Shown here in pieces: positions 46,536-58,329 of a stretch of 64,000 nt of DNA. Under the pieces are notes generated by a model. The model did no database searches. It had not been told where the DNA came from and was given only the letters and a program-made list of their open reading frames with translations. The stretch spans positions 28,174 to 92,173 of the forward strand of contig VTPC01090033.1 of NCBI GenBank assembly GCA_011009095.1, written 5' to 3'. How positions within the stretch are numbered: the first letter of the stretch is position 1; the number at the start of each line of letters is the position of its first letter. The position numbers and the translations under genes were made by a program. This stretch comes from Ignelater luminosus (taxonomy: Eukaryota > Arthropoda > Insecta > Coleoptera > Elateridae).

Positions 46536-49069
46536 AATTACTGTGTAATTTGGTAAGTATGGTAAGTTCTAGTATAAACTTGTTTGAGATTGTAGATTTA
46601 CAGACTATATCGTTTAAGTTTTGCTTTTGATTTGTCATTATTCGAATTAGTAATAGTTTCTCCAAGTGAGGCATTTCTAACATCTCATAACCACAAATAT
46701 CAGAAAAAAGTATTTATCCGATGGATTACAACCTATACTGGCAAGATAAGTACGATCAAAAATGAAAAACTGCCTTAAGTGATCTAAAATATTAATTTAC
46801 TTATACTTATTTTGTCTTTTTACTTTTCTGCCTCCCTTTTTCTCCTATAAATTTTCTTAAGTTTTTTGGAAGAATAGATTGGTGTGAAATGTTGAGCTAA
46901 ACTGTATATGTAACAAGCCATATACATACGTGTTGCAAAGACAGTGAATTGAATTTAGTTATACAAACTTCCCCCTTTTAAAAATTCCCATAAAGAAAGG
47001 TTAAAAGACCGCAAACATCTTTGCTGCATTAGTACATTATCTAAAAAAAAACGTTTTTCAAGGTTGAGAAGATGTTTATTTATTCACGTTTCTAAAAGCC
47101 AGTGAGCTGTTAAAATTAAAAAAGAAAAAAGAACTGCTTAAAAGATATTTCTATTGTTTTTACATAAAAAGGATGTTGACAATTTGAATTCTTGGATTAT
47201 TATTAAATTTACTAATCAATTTTGAAACGAAAATTTAAAATTCTTTCCTATCTTACATAAAAGTAAATTTTATTATTTATATATTTATTTTTAATCATGT
47301 AGTTTGTTAAAAAACTAACAACTACTTGTTTATATAAATATTAATATTAACCCATTAGTGACATAACTATATTTATGATTGAATATTTTCAGAAAAATTA
47401 TTATCATTACTATTTTAATTAAACATTGTATTTGTGTTATAAAACTTTTGAATAACTATAGTTTTCGTGCTGAATAAATTCGTGATGAAAATTTATTCTA
47501 TCATTACTTTTTTATAACTTCACCAAAATTCTTCCGCAAGTTTCTTCTTATTATAACTTCCTGCTTATTTCAGGACTTTCTATATACCTTACCGGCCATC
47601 GTAATATTCCCTTCTATCTATATTTTTATTTGCTCCCTCCGGATTTCTCTATTTTTATACTTTCTAAGGCTTTCGTGTGAGTTAACTCGGCACTGAGATT
47701 TTCAAAGTTATTTAATTTAACCTCCAAGGAATTATCGGCTAAGCCTTAACATTTAATTCTTCAGATGAGTGTAATTCTATTATTACGGGTTGTCTTCGAT
47801 GAGTATTTCGTGATTCTGTTGCCACCTATTTATCTACTACATAATTTGACTACCTGTTTAAAAATCTTTTTTTAATATCCACAATTTTAATCAAATAAAA
47901 ATAAAAATAAATTTATATAAATACTCACGTCTAGTTTTACTTCCGTCAAATTTCTTTCAACTATTTCTATTTATTTTGAAATTAAAGGTAAAGGTTATGT
48001 TTCATAACGCAATGAAAGTTTCAGGTACTTTCACATAAAGTGTAGATAGATATAAAAAACGAGAACAATGGATATTAGGGTCTGCTAGGAGATTGGATAA
48101 CTATAAGAGTTAGTTAAAAAAAACAAACATAACGAACTATATTTCATGTTGAAAGTTCTTATTATTCTATTATGTGCTATGTATAAACTATTTATTATAA
48201 GTAAGCACCCAATTAGTTTTATTATATTAAGTATAGATACAATTTTAAGCGTTTTCCTGTCATTAATGAGTTATTTATGTCTTCCTTATTTTAATAACTG
48301 TGAGTTATCTTTAAATTTATACTTCACATAATTGACCGAATAGTTTTATTTGAAACGTGAGTAATAGAAATAGTAATATTTCTCTTAATTAAAGAGAAAA
48401 TACCACAACACACTGATAATGATAACCTTACCTTTGCTGCGTGATGCTAAGTTAATTTCTTCTGTAAGATTCATTGAAATATTATTATAATAAGCGCATT
48501 CTGATAAACACTGTTTCACCTTTTATACAGCAGAAGCTGCTAGTTAAAAACTAAAACTGACATTGTTTCTGAAATTGACTTCTCCTGCTCCCGTTTATAA
48601 CTTTTAAATACTAAATAAGTCTACAAGACATTCTTAAAATTATAAATCAGAGAATTGTATCATTGTTTCCACCTAGCTCCCAATAATGTTTCAATTCGTA
48701 CAAAAAATTTTAATAAAAGTTAAGTAACAAAAGTTTTTCTGTTTTGCTCTCTTAAAGTAGCTGATACCAGTCACAAAAAATGGTATGATTTCCGTCAGGA
48801 CCGTTTTTATATCCTCAACTTTTGGAATTCTGTGCCAAAACGTGTGGCTTCCACCACAGAGTCTATATCTACCGTTTCGCATGGTTTGATAATATTAAAA
48901 TAATTAATTATTAAGGTAATAACAGCTTATTAATAAGGATCAGGATACCTGTTTGTTTTAAATTTGCTTTAATGATGTATTTGATTTGTAATCGATCCAG
49001 AATTCAGTTAATAACGGTTAATTGACAAAGTTTCGTAAAAATCAAAAATTGTTTTTGCCTCACTGAAAG
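46536..49069. other. AT-rich stretch, nothing recognised
   Basis: A GC-richer fragment at 48755-48890 (minus ORF with RNGRYRLCGGSHTFWHRIP) may be a repeat relic. The rest is AT-rich with no feature. Confidence 0.35.
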
Positions 49070-49473
49070 AAGATGGACTGGATAGTGTTACTCGGTTTCC
49101 TTGACTTGGCTTGATTGGTCAACAATGATTTCCTTGAATGAAGGCCATTATAGGATTGAAAACTCCTTTCACTTCAGACAATATGGATCTTGAATTTTGA
49201 GTGTGGTTACGCGACGGCGGTCACTTCACAGTTTGGCATACAACCTTAGATATGTTTTTGCAAAGCAAGAAAATTAGATGAAACTGGGAGGAACGGTGGC
49301 AAATTTGCATTGAGTTTTCGTTGACGAGGCGCATGAGAGGTGGCGAAGATAGGTGAAGTAAACTGTTTCTTTGTCCAACTGAGTTGGTAACCGGTGATAC
49401 TCCAGTTCTCGTGTACGCACATCAGAGCAGGAAGCATTTCTAGTTGAGATATTGTTACATAACCACCTAACAA
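49070..49473 (-). pseudogene. Unidentified coding-like island
   Basis: On the minus strand the segment is clearly GC-richer than its flanks. From 49473 an uninterrupted frame of about 75 codons reads GGYVTISQLEMLPALMCVHE then NWSITGYQLSWTKKQFTSP and HAPRQRKLNANLPPFLPVSS to a TAA at 49246. After the stop, protein-like pieces continue (SERSFQSYNGLHSRKSLL). I do not recognise it. A host pseudogene, retrocopy or transposon ORF are all possible. Confidence 0.3.
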
Positions 49474-49676
49474 AAATGAGGAATCTAGAACTTAAGGAAG
49501 TACCTTTATTAACCTAATCAAGAACTGTTTTATTTTTATGGTGTCACCTGGTAGTTAAGCAAAAACAAGCACTTAAGAAATGTAAATCTTTCTTTGTCTA
49601 GCAATTAGCCGTTCCACATTACCCCATATGAAGAACTCTTCACTTGTGCAGTGATATGCTATTGCTAGTAGGACAA

Positions 49677-50423
49677 TATACAGTGTGTCCAAGATAAGGA
49701 TGTACAGCATGGGGATCTTGGAAACGGTAAGAGACACAAGGTCGGTTAAATGGGATGAAAGTTGGCTAGTTATAGGACCTTTTTGTTGACATTTGCAAAA
49801 TCTAGATATCTTAGATAGTTTCAGAGATATTTAAAAAAAAGTAGATTTCCCGATTTTCTTTATTATTTTTTCTTTCCTTTATTTAAAGAAATATCGCAAA
49901 ACTAAAACCACTTTTCATTGCCACTTTTTGTTCTCTATTAAAATACGCTAACAAAATTCGAGTAACCATCATCAACCTAATTTTTTTAAATAGGCAAAAA
50001 AACAATTGAAAATTGTTTTGAATAGCTCTTGTCACGATTCTAATGATGTAAACATGATAGAGTTATTCAATTGTTTTTTTTTTGCCTATTTAAAAAAAAT
50101 GAGGTTGATGATGGTTACTCGAAACCGAAACGTTGTACAGAAATTTTGTTAGCGTATTTTAATAGAGAACAAAAAGTGGCAATGAAAAGTGGTTTTAGTT
50201 TTCCGATATTTCTTTAAATAAAGGAAAGAAAAAATAATAAAGAAAATCGGGAAATCTACTTTTTTTTAAATATCTCTGAAACTATCTAAGATATCTAGAT
50301 TTTGCAAACGCTAACAAAAAGGTCCTATAAATAGCCAACTTTCATCCCATTTAACCGATCCTGTATCTCTTACCGTTTCCAAAATCCCCATGCTGTGCAT
50401 CCTTATCTTGGACACACTGTATA
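49677..50423. mobile_element. 747-bp fold-back (MITE-like) element
   Basis: The left arm (49677 to about 50030) and right arm (about 50057-50423) are inverted copies at high identity, ending TATACAGTGTGTCCAAGATA and its complement. Both arms contain ACGGTAAGAGA, GGGATGAAAGTTGGCTA, AAAAGTAGATTTCCCGATTT and TGATGATGGTTACTCG-type segments. The outermost TA/TATA fits TA target-site duplication. The right arm carries about 20 bp (AACCGAAACGTTGTACAG region, 50123-50142) lacking from the left. No protein is encoded. Confidence 0.85.
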
Positions 50424-52419
50424 TGGTTCTTTTAAGCAACGCTTTAGATTTACTAAAGTCATTATACCTTAGGAAAACCATCCCAAGCAAGTGTATAAAA
50501 TCAGAAACCTTATTAATACTTTAAGAACCTCAGTACACCCTACACCTACCCCATACTTTTTGGAAAAAGTTTTTCTTGTCAATCATTTAAAAACAATGTT
50601 CCTTTGGTGTTGCCTTTCTATGTGATCTTTCTCTCTTCTCATCTTGCACTTATCCTAAATACTTTATTATTTTACCCCATGGTTGTGTATTTTATGCTTC
50701 CTATTGACCAACGGGTAGCTCTCAACATTAGATAACACATAAAACAAGAAGAGTATAAGCGTAACAGTAAAGACTTTTGTCAAACGTCATATTGAACTGG
50801 TAGCGAATTGTCCACATACCGTATGTTATTATTATTAAAAGAAGTTAAAGATCCAACTCACACATCGTTAAAGTCCGTGGTGAAAGGTTGAGAAACTTTT
50901 TGAACAAAGGTTTCATACATTGCAAGTTTGATAAATGCAGTGTAATTTTAGCACGATGTTGCTACTATACATACTGTGCAAAATACTATTTCAACGTAAT
51001 ATAAATGGAATTTGAAAATAGAGCTGATAAGTTGTATCAAGATTTAATCTAAACGTGGTTCAAACGTCTTTTAGCTGAATTTGGCAAGATCAACTTCAAT
51101 GCATAAAAATATTGTACTAATGATAGTTATTGTTTTTTAAGTTTTGTGAACAGCATAGTTTATCAGACATTGCTAATAAATCACATGGTTGCGTAACGTA
51201 TTACCCAGAATCTTTAAGTCAAACCTTATATAAAACTAAATTTCAAAGTCGACAAGTTTGCAAATTGACCTTTCACATTGAACTTGGTTTATACAATATA
51301 GCCATTCAAAGAACTTTGATAACAAATATGAGTATGGTATTTAGGTTTGTATTTTAAGTTAAATTAAGCAAGAAAATTGTTAAAACAAAAATATGAAGTT
51401 ATACATAATTTAAATATTTAACAGAGTTTTACTGTTTTTGAACTGATACAAAAAGCAAAACTCTTCTGGTAACTATAGTAATTTTTAATTACTGCAAAAT
51501 AGGAATTCCATTCACTTATAGTTAGCAGAAGTTGTAAAGAATACCTCAAGCTATTGAACAATCATATGAGTAAATTAGAACATGTTCTACCATTCACTTT
51601 ACTTGAAACGTAATTTGCTGTCAAATATATTGAAGAAACAAATTTTATATTCTTGCCTTATATAGTCTTACATGATAAATATTGATTGAGTTCAGTTGAG
51701 ATGATTATTACTAGAAAAAGCATCCACCTACCTATATATTTTATTCTACTTATTTTACTAAAAAGGTGAAAAGGGAAAGTAAATATTAGACCTACTTGAG
51801 TAAATTAAAAGTGTGATTAATTTAATGAAATACTAATATAATATTAAAGTATTAGTTATGTTATTATGTAATATCGGGATGTAGGTTTACAATTTTCCAC
51901 TCAATTTTATTCTGATTATTGCTTTTGAAACCGGTAACCAACCAGTAAAACTCGTATATCTGTTGGTCATTGAAGAATCTACCCACTTCTCCACTAAAAA
52001 TCGAGGACTATAAATAAAATTTTAATCAATAAACGTTTAGTTAGGTACGTAATTTTTTGCAGGGTTTTCTCTGCTATCCGTTCATTCATTCAAGTACGCG
52101 TTTATTAAATAATTTTGAGCAATTTTGGACATTACTTATTACCAGTCTGCATAGTAGAATGAGCACTGTTGGCCCATATAATTATAAAGAAACAATAACC
52201 CTCACGACAAATATTGTGGTAGAGGATTATTTTATCTCTTGTAACAGTTATTTTCTGACTTCAGTATCATGTATTGTTTTATCAATAAGAAAACTCTGTT
52301 ATGCATGCTTCTAGTCTTTCGACGATCGTTTTGTTCGATAATTTTTTGTGTGACCTCTTTAGGTGTGTGTCTACTTGATATTCTTGTATTTATTAATATT
52401 TTATTGTGTAGTAAACAAA
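50424..52419. other. AT-rich stretch, nothing recognised
   Basis: No gene was recognised. The ORFs at 51130 and 52057 (plus) lack family features. Confidence 0.4.
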
Positions 52420-52560
52420 CATGCTGATTTCAGGCTTGATTCAATGAGTTGTTTTATTGGCGTGAATGTTTTTATTGGTGGCTGTACTGATATGATCATC
52501 AATAACGGAACCAGAACTTTCAGGCTTGATTTTATGAGCTTCCTTCTTGGTCTTTCAGTA
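52420..52560 (+). repeat. Short direct duplication (~87-bp spacing)
   Basis: TTTCAGGCTTGATT, ATGAG and TTGG occur at about 52430-52460 and again at about 52517-52550, giving repeated peptide phrases FRLDSMSCFIG and FRLDFMSFLLG in one open frame (52363-52611). It is either a repeat remnant or part of an unrecognised coding sequence. Confidence 0.4.
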
Positions 52561-53059
52561 GGTCGTTGTTGTTGGAACTTCCATGGTCATATGACAATTC
52601 TTTTAATTTAATTTAACTAGTACAAGCTCATTATCAGATTATAATAATAAACACTCAAAGAATGATATTCAATTAAATGGGCACTAATTGTATGCATCCT
52701 TGGTATTTAAAATTAATAGCGAAGCTTTTTGACACAAATGTAAAGTAGAACAATCCAAAACTAACTCTCAATTATTGTTAAGGCCAAATACCAATTTAAT
52801 GCTTCTTTTCTGTCAAGGAAAAGATATAAATTCGTTTAATGTTTTTTTCCTATATCCCTAAAGCTTCACTTTGAAAAAGTAAGATTTATCCTTTTTTTGT
52901 TATTAGAAAAAATTGGGTTCTCCTAGCTTCTTCTAAAACCCGTTCTAAATTCCGTATAAATGAGTGTCAAATTTGTTAACACATTGTGTCTCATCAATCC
53001 ATCATTTTAGCTAAGATCAATCTTTTTTTTCAAACCTAGTTTATCAGTTATCACTTCAT

Positions 53060-53200
53060 GGCCATTTTGTACATGAATAGCCATCAGTCATTCGTCTACC
53101 CTGAAGAGGTTCTTCAATAATTCAAAGCAGCAGACAATCACTCTGACATTTTAATCGATAATGAACTGATAAACAAGACCCCAAAGCACAAAGACCAGTA
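53060..53200 (+). pseudogene. Possible decayed coding fragment
   Basis: One plus-strand frame reads SHQSFVYPEEVLQ, one stop, then FKAADNHSDILIDNELINKT and PKHKD before another stop. It is protein-like but unidentified and lies just upstream of the TATA box at 53220. Confidence 0.25.
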
Positions 53201-53219
53201 GCAAAATAAATTATGAACC

Positions 53220-53250
53220 TATAAATAGCTCCCGTTTTCTGCAGTACTAG
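53220..53250 (+). promoter_or_regulatory. Candidate TATA box upstream of GC-rich exon
   Basis: TATAAATA at 53220-53227 precedes the abrupt onset of GC- and CpG-rich sequence at about 53250, where transcription would start. The nearest initiator-like sequence, GCAGTA at 53241-53246, is closer than ideal (about 23 bp). Confidence 0.35.
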
Positions 53251-53400
53251 TAATCCGAGGGTGTGGGGCTGCATCTGCCGCGGTCCAGCGGTCAAGGCCG
53301 AGCACCTGACCGCCGCGCCGCAGTTGTGCCATTGACTTCACGCGAAGCACAAGCACCTGACCCGGGATATTACTGGTCACTTGTGAGTCACTTTCGCAAA
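53250..53400 (+). other. CpG-rich island, possible non-coding first exon
   Basis: About 150 bp of markedly GC-rich sequence (CGCGGTCCAGCGGTC, GACCGCCGCGCCGCAG, TGACCCGGGATATT) stands out in AT-rich surroundings. It ends with CAAAAG followed by GTAACA at 53401, an acceptable splice donor, and then switches straight to T-rich sequence. It has no ATG in the sense direction. A 5' untranslated first exon fits well. A CpG-rich transposon fragment is the main alternative. Confidence 0.4.
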
Positions 53401-55500
53401 AGGTAACACTTTTTTTTCTTTCTCACTCACATCATCAATGATGTGTTTACAGTTTACGATCAAGGCCCACTTTTTTGTTTGCATGTGGGGTATTGACTGT
53501 TTTAAATATTTTGAATGGGTAACTGTTTTATTTTTTTTATTTTAAATTTATGTAAGTGGTGTTTTAGATGCAGAAGTAAATAAGTCAATTAATAATAATT
53601 GGGATAATATTAATAATTAATACACAATTACAATTGTTTTGCAAATATTAATTCCAGATATTTCTTTAAAATCTAGCGGTAAATGTTATCTATAAAATTA
53701 TCATAAAAATAACTTTACGCTGGCTGAAGTAATATTACTAGATATCCTGACCTGTTAATAGTAAAAACAATTAAAATTACGTAGTTTTTATTTTGGAAAT
53801 ACACAATCTTCCATTTAATATTTAATTGTTACAAGAGTGTTACAGTGAGAACGGTCTTGTTGTATCATTGTCTGCAATAATGAAAACACACAAAGTGACA
53901 TACTGATACATAATTAAGTGAATCTAAACTGTAATCACGGGATGCACTTATTTGTGTATGACGTAACAATCAAAAGAACTTTCTCGGTTCTCACTTAACA
54001 ATTTTGTCATAAATTAAGGTAAGAGTAAGAATACATTAGTGCGTGTTCCTTATAAAATTCAAAGGTATCCCCATTAGAATTTCCATATTATGTAAGAAAA
54101 TCCATTCACTGTTACATCCTAAACATGAATTTATTATCCTATATTTTCCTCTAAATATTTTGTTGTGACTTGTGACAATGATAACGCAATACGATTGTTT
54201 CAAAACAGGAAAGTGGTTACAATTGTAGAATAGTTCGTATTAGAAATTCTAAATATTGCAGATATGCTAATAATTCTCAATAGAGAGTTATTTATAAGAT
54301 CTTACCATACATCTATCGTATTTTATAAAGAAAGAAGTCTTTCTTTACAGAAAAGAAGAAACCCATTATTATTTTTCAAAATAATGTTTAATTGTTTGCT
54401 TCATAATAAAGTTCAATTATTTTTAAAATCACTATAGTTTTGGTGACTTCAATGATCGGTCACAATGCAAAAATACACTCAACTATTCACACAATCAATT
54501 CCACGTTAATATTCTACATAGTCGTACAAACTGCTTTATGTCTTACATAATTTTCCTAATTTTCATAACAACGTTACAATTTTCCACCTTTTTAACATCA
54601 TAAATATTTATGAAACTAATAAGCCAAGTGCTCTAGTTTAACAAACGCTTTACCGTAACAGTACTCGTCAGTTGTTGATGTGATAATCGAAATGACAAGA
54701 ATAATTTATACACATTTAAGTTTAAAGTAAATTTATATTTATAAATGGCTTATTTATATAGCGGTATCGTGACTGCACGCTCGTATTCTGTGTCACACTC
54801 ATTCATTTTAACCACAAAAATTTGCATTTTTGCTTTATTATTGCTGTATCTGTATATTACCATTTTTATACCTAAAACAGCATTTGGAAGAGTTTTATTA
54901 ATTTTATAATTTATCTACTGATGTTTCTCTAAAATAAAATATTATAATGCGAAAATATCGCAAGAAAAGATTACAGCAGCAGCATTAGGAGCGAGGTCAT
55001 CACATTGATTCACTCCTACAAAGGTTTTCACATACAAAATATACTTTAATGAATTATCATAAATCGTAGTAAAAAGATTAAAATCTCCCATTTGTTTAAA
55101 TTACAGAAAATACTACCGAGTAGCAAAAGAGTTACGTTAATGCATTAAGAGCAACAAGAGCAATGAAATCTTATATGAAAAGCTTCGTTATTAACTAACG
55201 GTTAAATAGAAAACTTGCTATGCATTTAATTTGTTAGACTATTAGAATAAAATAACAACTAGGTTTTTATCACGTTTATTAAATTTTTAATAAGATTTAC
55301 AATCAAAATGTTTAGGTACATACAAAAAGGTTTATTACTTCGATAACTAGAATTCTGTATCAACAATAGTTTTTCTTCCACAATGTTAACTGGAACCAAG
55401 CCTGCTACATTTTATCAGAAAATCGTTAAAAGCGTAGAATTTACCTACAAGCAACGACATGCTGTAGGATAATTACAGCGTCTCTTGCAGCTCATTAATC
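53401..55500. other. AT-rich stretch, nothing recognised
   Basis: If the 53250 exon is real, this would be the start of its intron. No downstream exon was recognised. Confidence 0.35.
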
Positions 55501-55527
55501 CAACTCAGCGAGGTTTAGTCTTGACAG

Positions 55528-55545
55528 GCCCCACGTTGGGAGCCA
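55528..55545 (-). repeat. Retroviral-type primer-binding-site sequence
   Basis: Read on the minus strand this is TGGCTCCCAACGTGGGGC, an 18-mer of the kind that lies next to the 5' LTR in insect LTR retrotransposons. Higher coordinates (55546 to about 55930), which would be the LTR, contain AATAAA in the same direction near 55735. No matching second LTR or gag/pol was found, so this would be a relic. Confidence 0.35.
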
Positions 55546-55559
55546 ATTATTCTTATTGT

Positions 55560-56170
55560 AACAAGGTAAAACAAATTTCTACGAATTATTCTTTTTAGTT
55601 CCTGATGGTAAGATTTTTTTTAAGTCTTTCGTTAATTGATAACGCCGTTATTATTTGGCACTCATTGTATTAAATTTGTCGCTTTGTGCTACAAGTCTCT
55701 GTTAGGCCATCTGTAGCATTTTTTAATCTTTATTTAGGTCCAGTCTTTCCATCTTTCAATCAGTTTATTTTCTGGATAAATACCATGGTAATAATTGTTT
55801 AGTACAATTGTATCCATAGCTATTATCTTCCAAATCAAGTTATTTAAAAGGTAAAAAGACAGGGCCTTTATAAAATAGTTAAGAATAGCGAGAATAGCGA
55901 GAATAGGTACTGTTTGCAAACTGTTTTGAATTCATTTTGTTTAGCACGTGGATTCAAATTTACAATACTTAGTGTAAATCAATTCACAAATTTAAAGTAT
56001 TTATTGTGTTTGTATTTGAAGATACCTGAAAGAAGGGTGGGTATCAATAGTTTGTATTTTCAATTCATTCATGTTAAATAAACTTATATTAAACACGAGC
56101 CGCGATCTGGATAATCAATGGTAAACTTATTTTAACTTTAATGAGTTCTGACTAATGACTAAAACTTTTT
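55560..56170. other. AT-rich stretch, possible LTR relic
   Basis: The only notable points are a minus-strand AATAAA (about 55735) and a triplicated AATAGCGAG run near 55887-55907. No ORF is convincing. Confidence 0.3.
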
Positions 56171-56177
56171 TAAAAAG

Positions 56178-57910
56178 AAAGAGCTCATAAACAGTTTAAA
56201 CTTACTAATTCCTTAAATGATTATAAATGTTTCAGTAATTTAAGAAAACTGTTTAAAAATTCAATTAATAAATGCAGACAAAGATATATTAGAGATGTTG
56301 AACAAAATTATGTATAATTTCAAGTATATCTAAAATTATATAAATTCTCAGAAAAAGCACCATGGAATACTTGGCTTTATGACTTATAATAATATAAAGA
56401 CTGATACGCCGTCAGATATTGCAAATCTTTTTGCAACTCACTTTGAGTCTGTTTATTGTTCTCATAATAATTATGTTTAATATGTTTGATATATCTGTTC
56501 AACACATAAATCAATTGAAAAGTTCAATCTACTTTTTCGGTCCTGATGATATTCAACTTACTTTTTAAAGTGTTGTGCTAGTGTTTTGACAGAACCCTGG
56601 AAATTTTGTTTAATAAATCCTTGCAGTTATCAAGTTTTCCTGAAGTTTGGAAACATTCCAGCATTATCATACCTATTTGTAAAAATGGTAATCGCACATC
56701 AGTTAGTAATTATCACGGAATTAATTTATTATCAGCTAGCCCTAAGCTTTCTGCAACTATTGTTTCCTAAAGATTATTTTCATCTGTTAAATGCATAATA
56801 ATAATTAATTAACAACACGATTTCTATTAAGGTAGATCGACTACAGTCAATTTATTTCTTTTCACTAAATAAATTTTGGATGACCTTGAACTAGGGTACA
56901 ACGTGAATTGCTTCTACACAGATTTTAGCAAGACCTTCGATGGGATTAACATTAAGCGTCTTGCATATAGATTAAGTAGATTGATAACCCTTTTTTGTCC
57001 TGAATTGAATCCTATCTTACTGGCAGAAAGCGACAAGTTGTAATTAACGGTTGCACTTCAAGATGGATAGCTGCGAAATCCGGGGTTCCTCAAGGATCAC
57101 ATTTAGGACTTATCTTTTTCTGTTACATTAATGATATCAAACATGCATTTAAGAATTGCTCATTTTTTTCTCCAGGCAAATGACGTAAGAATTTTTAAAT
57201 ATGATACCACAAATTCTTAATTCAATATGACTTACATTCATTTGAATCTGGGTGCAAACATAATGATTTACAGGTTAACTTATCGAAATGCAAAGTGTTA
57301 AGGTTCTCAAGAAGAATTAATGTAGGTAATTGTCCTTATCATATTGCTTACAATTTCTTGGAAATATTAATGATTTGGGTGGGTGTAATAAAACTTTGGG
57401 ATTTGTAATTCGACAATCTGCTTATTTTAAGGATATTAGAGTTTTGATTATTCTATTTAATTCAATCGTTCAAACTTGTTAGGGTATTGCTCTACGATCT
57501 AGTCTCCGTACTATGCGATACATATTGCAAGAATTGAGAAAGTCCAAAAAAGTTTATTAAACCTCTGTGTCATAAGTTTAAGATGCATTATGACAGAGAT
57601 AATTATATTAACATATTAAATTATTTTTAATCGTCTCAACTTCAAATTCGTCGAATAATTTGTTGATTTGTTATTTTTATTTAAAGTATTGGACAGCTAT
57701 ATAAATTCCCCTGCAGTTTTAAATGTTCCTTGATTTACCACAAGAAATTCCCCGTTTCTACATATTTCTTTTCATCGTAATTTATATGGTGCATCTTGTC
57801 CCTTTTCAAGAACTTCTAATTATACTTTTTAACATATAGAACTAGATTTCTGTGGTGTATCCTTGAACATCTTTAGAAATAGTTCAAGAAGCTACCTCTC
57901 TATCTAATTA
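56178..57910 (+). pseudogene. Decayed LINE (Jockey/CR1-like) reverse transcriptase
   Basis: Across several frames the plus strand follows the order of a non-LTR retrotransposon pol. A linker reads LRKLFKNSINKCRQRYIRD (about 56235-56295) and IANLFATHFESVY (about 56420-56458). RT motif 1-2 reads SSFPEVWKHSSIIIPICKNG near 56633-56690, then NYHGINLLSASPKL. Motif 3 reads FYTDFSKTFDGINIKRL (about 56912-56962). Motif 4 reads SGVPQGSHLG (57078-57107). The catalytic YADD-like box is degraded to ANDVRIF (about 57177-57197). The thumb/C-terminal part has HIARIEKVQKSLL (about 57520-57560) and DLLFLFKVLDSYINSPAVLN (57663-57722). Many stops and indels show an old, dead copy. The endonuclease domain is absent, consistent with 5' truncation. 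Confidence 0.85.
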
Positions 57911-57967
57911 CTGTCTTTCTTGTCAACGGCACGGAAGATGGCCCATACGAGAGCTCAACCCGAGCTG

Positions 57968-57986
57968 GGGCCACCAAAGGTGGCCC
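57968..57986. repeat. Perfect hairpin GGGCCACC-AAA-GGTGGCCC
   Basis: An 8-bp GC-rich perfect stem with a 3-nt loop just beyond the LINE remnant. It could be a structured element of a repeat 3' end. Confidence 0.8.
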
Positions 57987-58033
57987 ATTCGACAACTAAG
58001 TTCTAGAATAGTTTAGATACACCTCAGAAACGA

Positions 58034-58325
58034 CTGATTCTATGGAGATGGAAGTTGGTAGGCGGGTGCGGTGGGGGAAAGGCTTGCAGAGGATGTGTGC
58101 GGGACCGATTGCATTTAGTCTTTTGTTTGGCAAGCATCCCGCATATCAGGGAGTCTGATCCTATAGAGATGGGACGCTGGCAGGTAGATGCGGTTCCGGA
58201 AACCTTGCAGAAGATGGATGCGGGACCGACCGTCTTTCGTTTTTTGGTTTTGGCAGACAATCCTCATCTCGCAAACGGCTGATTTTATAGAGATGGGACT
58301 TTGATAGGCAGGTAAGGTGAGGAAG
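58034..58325. repeat. Tandem repeat, ~121-124 bp unit
   Basis: CTGATT/CCTATAGAGATGG starts copies at 58034, 58155 and 58279. Each copy contains the pattern GGCAGGT.GG and the first two share CTTGCAGA.GATG.GTGCGGGACCG. Two full copies and one partial copy are present. GC-rich compared with the flanks. The overlapping ORFs on both strands (75-96 codons) are side effects. Confidence 0.8.
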
Positions 58326-58329
58326 ATGC

